A stretch of DNA of 64,000 bases from Azophilus sp964572185 (GTDB taxonomy: Bacteria > Pseudomonadota > Gammaproteobacteria > Pseudomonadales > Azotimanducaceae), in assembly GCA_964572185.1 (NCBI GenBank), contig CAZNFI010000001.1, positions 4,476 to 68,475 of the forward strand, given 5' to 3'. The stretch's first letter is position 1. Each line of letters opens with the position of its first letter. Of this stretch, positions 61,123 to 64,000 are shown piece by piece. Under the pieces are notes generated by a model. The model did no database searches and was not told the DNA's origin. It worked only from the letters and a program-made list of their open reading frames with translations. Both the position numbers and the translations under genes were made by a program.

Positions 61123-62211
61123 TCAGGGCGTATCCGGGTAACTGCCCAGAATCGGCCCGTGCGGCAGGTAGCCCATGAGCTGGCGGATGCGTTCCGGGTA
61201 ACTGTCCGCCACTTCGCGGGGGATGGCGAGATAGTGATTTTCTTCCTGGCGCAGCCAGCCCAGCGAGTAGGTATTGATCAGCCCCATACGCGGGGCATCC
61301 GTGCGGTTGGCGCCGCCACCGTGCAACACCGACCCCAGGTAGACCAGCAACGAGCCTTTCGCCATGGTTGCCTGCACGCTCTGGGCGGCCTTGTCCGGAA
61401 CGCTGCGCGACGGCCCCTGGTGCGACCCGGGCACGAGGTGCGTGGCGCCGTTTTCCAGCGTGAAATCATCGAGCGCCCACATGGCGCTCACCTGCAATTC
61501 CAGGCCCTCGATGCTGATCGGGTAGATGCCGTCGTCCCGGTGCAGGGACTGCACGGTTTCCCCGGGCAGGATTTCGATGCCGGTGCAACTGCCGATGCGG
61601 TAGTTGATGCAGTGCGGCAGCAGCACCTCATCGACGATTCCGAGCGTTAACGGTTCGCCGATCAGTTCCGCGGAAGCACGGGAGCGCGCCAGAATCTCGC
61701 TCAACCGCAGTGTCCTGTAGCCTTCGAAATCGGCAAAGTACTCGTGCCCGTAGCGGTCGAAATGCGGCCGCAACTCGGCCGCCACCCGGTCGGCAAGGGC
61801 ATCGGATACGCAATTTTCGACAATGACCGCGCCGGTATCGTGCAAGCCGTCGACCATCTCGGAGACCGCGGCGTCCCGGGTGAAACGCGGGATACGCTGC
61901 GTTGTGTCATTCGCCGCATCGATCAGCGTGGTCAACTGCATCGCCAGGCGCTCGCTGCCGGTCAGCGACGCCTGCCCGCGAAAGTACGCCTGCACCGGGT
62001 CGGTGCGGCCCAGGCAGATCTCCGCCAGCAGTTCCGGGCTCGCGGTCAGCACCGTGTCGGCGGGGGCGTCTACGCGGCTGACCTCGCTGCCGTTGATCCA
62101 GACCACGCCATGCCGGCCCAGGTCTACCTTGAACGGCGCGCCGAGACCGCCGTCCGCCACCGCCCGTTGCAATATTTCCACGCAGTCTTCGAGTGGGATG
62201 CGCACCGCCAT
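61123..62211 (-). CDS. SCP2 sterol-carrier domain fused to phytanoyl-CoA dioxygenase-family domain
   Basis: A 362-residue two-domain protein. Residues 1 to about 103 look like an SCP2 lipid-binding domain (PFKVDLGRHGVVWING, LAEICLGRTDPVQAYFRGQ, then LTGSERLAMQL). Residues about 110-340 are a PhyH-type Fe(II)/2-oxoglutarate oxygenase with iron ligands His224-x-Asp226 in LHRDDG and His297 in VLHGGG; a downstream Arg (Arg308) could bind 2-oxoglutarate. It should hydroxylate a lipid or acyl substrate held or delivered by the SCP2 part. It is divergent from the FAD oxidoreductase at 62369, and the two may share a 157-base control region. Confidence 0.85.
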   Translation of the reverse strand: MAVRIPLEDCVEILQRAVADGGLGAPFKVDLGRHGVVWINGSEVSRVDAPADTVLTASPELLAEICLGRTDPVQAYFRGQASLTGSERLAMQLTTLIDAANDTTQRIPRFTRDAAVSEMVDGLHDTGAVIVENCVSDALADRVAAELRPHFDRYGHEYFADFEGYRTLRLSEILARSRASAELIGEPLTLGIVDEVLLPHCINYRIGSCTGIEILPGETVQSLHRDDGIYPISIEGLELQVSAMWALDDFTLENGATHLVPGSHQGPSRSVPDKAAQSVQATMAKGSLLVYLGSVLHGGGANRTDAPRMGLINTYSLGWLRQEENHYLAIPREVADSYPERIRQLMGYLPHGPILGSYPDTP

Positions 62212-62368
62212 GTTCCCCGAATTGGACCACCCCCGAGGGCGCTGCTAACCTGCCCGTGCAAGCGGTCAGCGGCGTTCCGCGCGGGTTCCGCACATTGTAC
62301 TGCATCGCCCTGACGCCACATCGAGCCCCGGACCCATCGGGGCACAGCCCGGGAGGCGGCCCCCGACA

Positions 62369-63949
62369 TTGCCCGACTATGACGTCATCATCATCGGCGC
62401 CGGCCACAACGGGCTCACCTGCGCCGGTTACCTGGCGCGGTCGGGCCAAAAGGTAAAGGTGCTCGAACGCCGTGCGGTGGTCGGCGGGGCCGCGGTGACC
62501 GAGGAGTTTCACCCCGGCTTTCGAAATTCGGTCTACTCCTATGCCGTGAGCCTGCTGCACCCCGAGGTGATTCGCGACCTGGAACTGCACCGGCACGGCC
62601 TGCAGATCATGGAACGGCCGGCCGGCACCATCAGCCTGCTGCACGACGACCGCCTGCTGCTTTCCCGGGACGCGCGGCAGGCGCGCCGGGAGATCGCCCG
62701 ATTCTCGGCACGCGACGCAGAGCGCTTCGATGAATACGAGGAGCGCATCACGGCGGTGGCCCTGGCGCTGCGCGAGCTGGCCCTGAACACGCCACCGGAC
62801 CTGAGCGGCGGCTGGCGCAACGGATTGCGCCTGCTGCGCACCGGCAACTCGCTCAGAAAACTCGACCGCCGGCAGCGCACCGATCTCGCGGAACTGATGA
62901 CCAAATCCCTGGGCGACTACCTCGATAGCTGGTTCGAATCCGATGCTCTCAAGGGCATTCTCGGGCTGGAGTGCGTGATCGGCAATTTCGTCGATCCCTA
63001 CCAGGCGGGCACCGCTTACGTGCTGCTGCACCACGCTTTCGGCGAAGTGAACGGCCGCATCGGCGCCTGGGGACATGCGCGGGGCGGCATGGGCGCCATT
63101 ACCGGCGCAATGGCGGCATTCGCCGAGTCCCGGGGTGTGGAAATCGAAACCGATGCGCCGGTGCGGGAGGTCTGCGTGGAGGGCGGACGGGCCTGTGGGG
63201 TGATTACCGAACAGGGACAACGCATTACCGCCCGCGCGGTGGCTGCCAACCTGCACCCGCAGCTACTGCTCACCCGCCTGCTCGATGCCTCGCTGCTGGC
63301 CGGCGATACGCGGCGCCGCATCGAAGCCTATCGCAGCCATTCCGCCACCTTTCGCATGAACGTGGCGCTCAGCGAGTTGCCGCGTTTCGCGGGCATCACC
63401 AGTCAGACGCCGGACATGTTCCAGGGCGCCATCGAAATCTGCCCGTCACTGGCCTACATGCGCCGCGCCTTTTCGAGCGCCCTGTCAAACGGCTGGTCTG
63501 ACAACCCCATCATCTCCCTGTGGCTGCCCTCCACCCAGGACGACACCCTGGCGCCCGCCGGCGGGCATGTCGCCAGCCTGTTCTGCCAGCACTTTCAACG
63601 CCACCTGCCGAAGGGCCGCACCTGGGACGACACCAGGGAACAGGTTGCCGACCACGTCATCGACACCGTCAATCGCCACGCACCGAATTTCAGGGCGTCG
63701 GTACTCGGCCGCCAGATCAAGTCGCCGCTGGACATCGAGCGCGATCTCGGCATGGTCGGCGGCGACATCTTCCACGGCGCGCTGCATCTCGACCAGCTCT
63801 TTTCGCTGCGCCCCCTGCCCGGTTACTCGGCATACCAGATGCCGGTCGATAACCTGTACCTGTGCGGCTCCGGGGCGCATCCCGGCGGTGGCGTCAGCGG
63901 CTTGCCGGGGCGCAATGCCGCGACAGAGATACTGCGTGCGCTGACTTAG
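62369..63949 (+). CDS. NAD(P)/FAD-dependent oxidoreductase, phytoene-dehydrogenase type
   Basis: A 526-residue flavoprotein, complete. The N-terminal dinucleotide fold is IIIGAGHNGLTCAG (Gly10-x-Gly12-x2-Gly15), followed by VLERRAVVGGAAVTEEF. The C-terminal FAD-closing motif is CGSGAHPGGGVSGLPG. It is the same broad family as the truncated protein at the window start, which ends in HPGGGISAMG. These enzymes desaturate or isomerise hydrophobic chains, but a carotenoid pathway is not otherwise visible. TTG at 62369 is the likely start, with GGGAGG about 12 bases upstream. The last 51 bases of the window hold nothing recognised. Confidence 0.9.
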   Translation: MPDYDVIIIGAGHNGLTCAGYLARSGQKVKVLERRAVVGGAAVTEEFHPGFRNSVYSYAVSLLHPEVIRDLELHRHGLQIMERPAGTISLLHDDRLLLSRDARQARREIARFSARDAERFDEYEERITAVALALRELALNTPPDLSGGWRNGLRLLRTGNSLRKLDRRQRTDLAELMTKSLGDYLDSWFESDALKGILGLECVIGNFVDPYQAGTAYVLLHHAFGEVNGRIGAWGHARGGMGAITGAMAAFAESRGVEIETDAPVREVCVEGGRACGVITEQGQRITARAVAANLHPQLLLTRLLDASLLAGDTRRRIEAYRSHSATFRMNVALSELPRFAGITSQTPDMFQGAIEICPSLAYMRRAFSSALSNGWSDNPIISLWLPSTQDDTLAPAGGHVASLFCQHFQRHLPKGRTWDDTREQVADHVIDTVNRHAPNFRASVLGRQIKSPLDIERDLGMVGGDIFHGALHLDQLFSLRPLPGYSAYQMPVDNLYLCGSGAHPGGGVSGLPGRNAATEILRALT

Positions 63950-64000
63950 CCCGCATATTGCACCAAGGGCCGCGATCATCGCGCCGGATTTTGCCCTTCT

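Overview
The window is GC-rich bacterial chromosomal DNA from a gammaproteobacterium, probably uncultured. Four runs of exactly ten N (4959-4968, 25423-25432, 31049-31058, 54410-54419), each inside an otherwise intact gene, suggest a draft or metagenome-assembled scaffold. The assignment rests on gene order. On the minus strand, from about 42.2 kb down to 16.4 kb, runs the order typical of Gammaproteobacteria: rpsB-tsf-pyrH-frr-uppS-cdsA-rseP-bamA-skp-lpxD-fabZ-lpxA-lpxB-rnhB-dnaE-tilS-pyrG-kdsA-eno-ftsB-pcm-(DUF368)-nlpD. map and glnD diverge from rpsB. No rRNA, tRNA, CRISPR array or prophage was recognised.

Region 1 (1-16.3 kb) is an accessory catabolic region. It holds a truncated FAD oxidoreductase of the phytoene-dehydrogenase type, a carbon-nitrogen hydrolase and a small unknown protein. 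A minus-strand set follows: a RidA-like protein, a MarR regulator, a hotdog thioesterase and a ThDP-dependent enzyme of the acetolactate-synthase type. A plus-strand operon then carries a HisC-type aminotransferase, Rieske dioxygenase alpha and beta subunits, an acyl-CoA ligase, a lipid-transfer-type thiolase, a DUF35-SDR fusion, a second SDR and a cyclase-family hydrolase. A luciferase-like oxidoreductase closes the region on the minus strand. The likely logic is ring hydroxylation, dehydrogenation, CoA activation, C-C cleavage and hydrolysis. The substrate cannot be read from sequence.

Region 2 (16.4-45.9 kb) is the conserved core for translation factors, lipid A, phospholipid and undecaprenyl-phosphate synthesis, outer-membrane assembly and DNA replication. 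Many genes overlap by 1-4 bases. It lacks dxr, ispD and ispF, all methylerythritol-phosphate (MEP) pathway genes, at the sites where relatives carry them. surE, truD, accA and rpoS are also absent from their usual places. A DUF368 gene, a family linked to undecaprenyl-phosphate translocation, sits between pcm and the nlpD-like gene.

Region 3 (46-64 kb) is mixed: two acyl-CoA dehydrogenases, dapD and dapE for lysine and peptidoglycan precursors, gspN-gspC-gspD (part of a type II secretion system), plsB, an NnrU-family membrane protein, rsmJ, tsaB, moeA, an SCP2-phytanoyl-CoA dioxygenase fusion, and a complete phytoene-dehydrogenase-type oxidoreductase.

Non-coding structure includes a two-hairpin intergenic element in two distant copies with compensatory stem changes, a 30-base inverted repeat that gives tsaB and moeA nearly the same 5' leader, a 176-base MITE-like element near 6.6 kb, and a palindrome upstream of ridA that could be the MarR operator.
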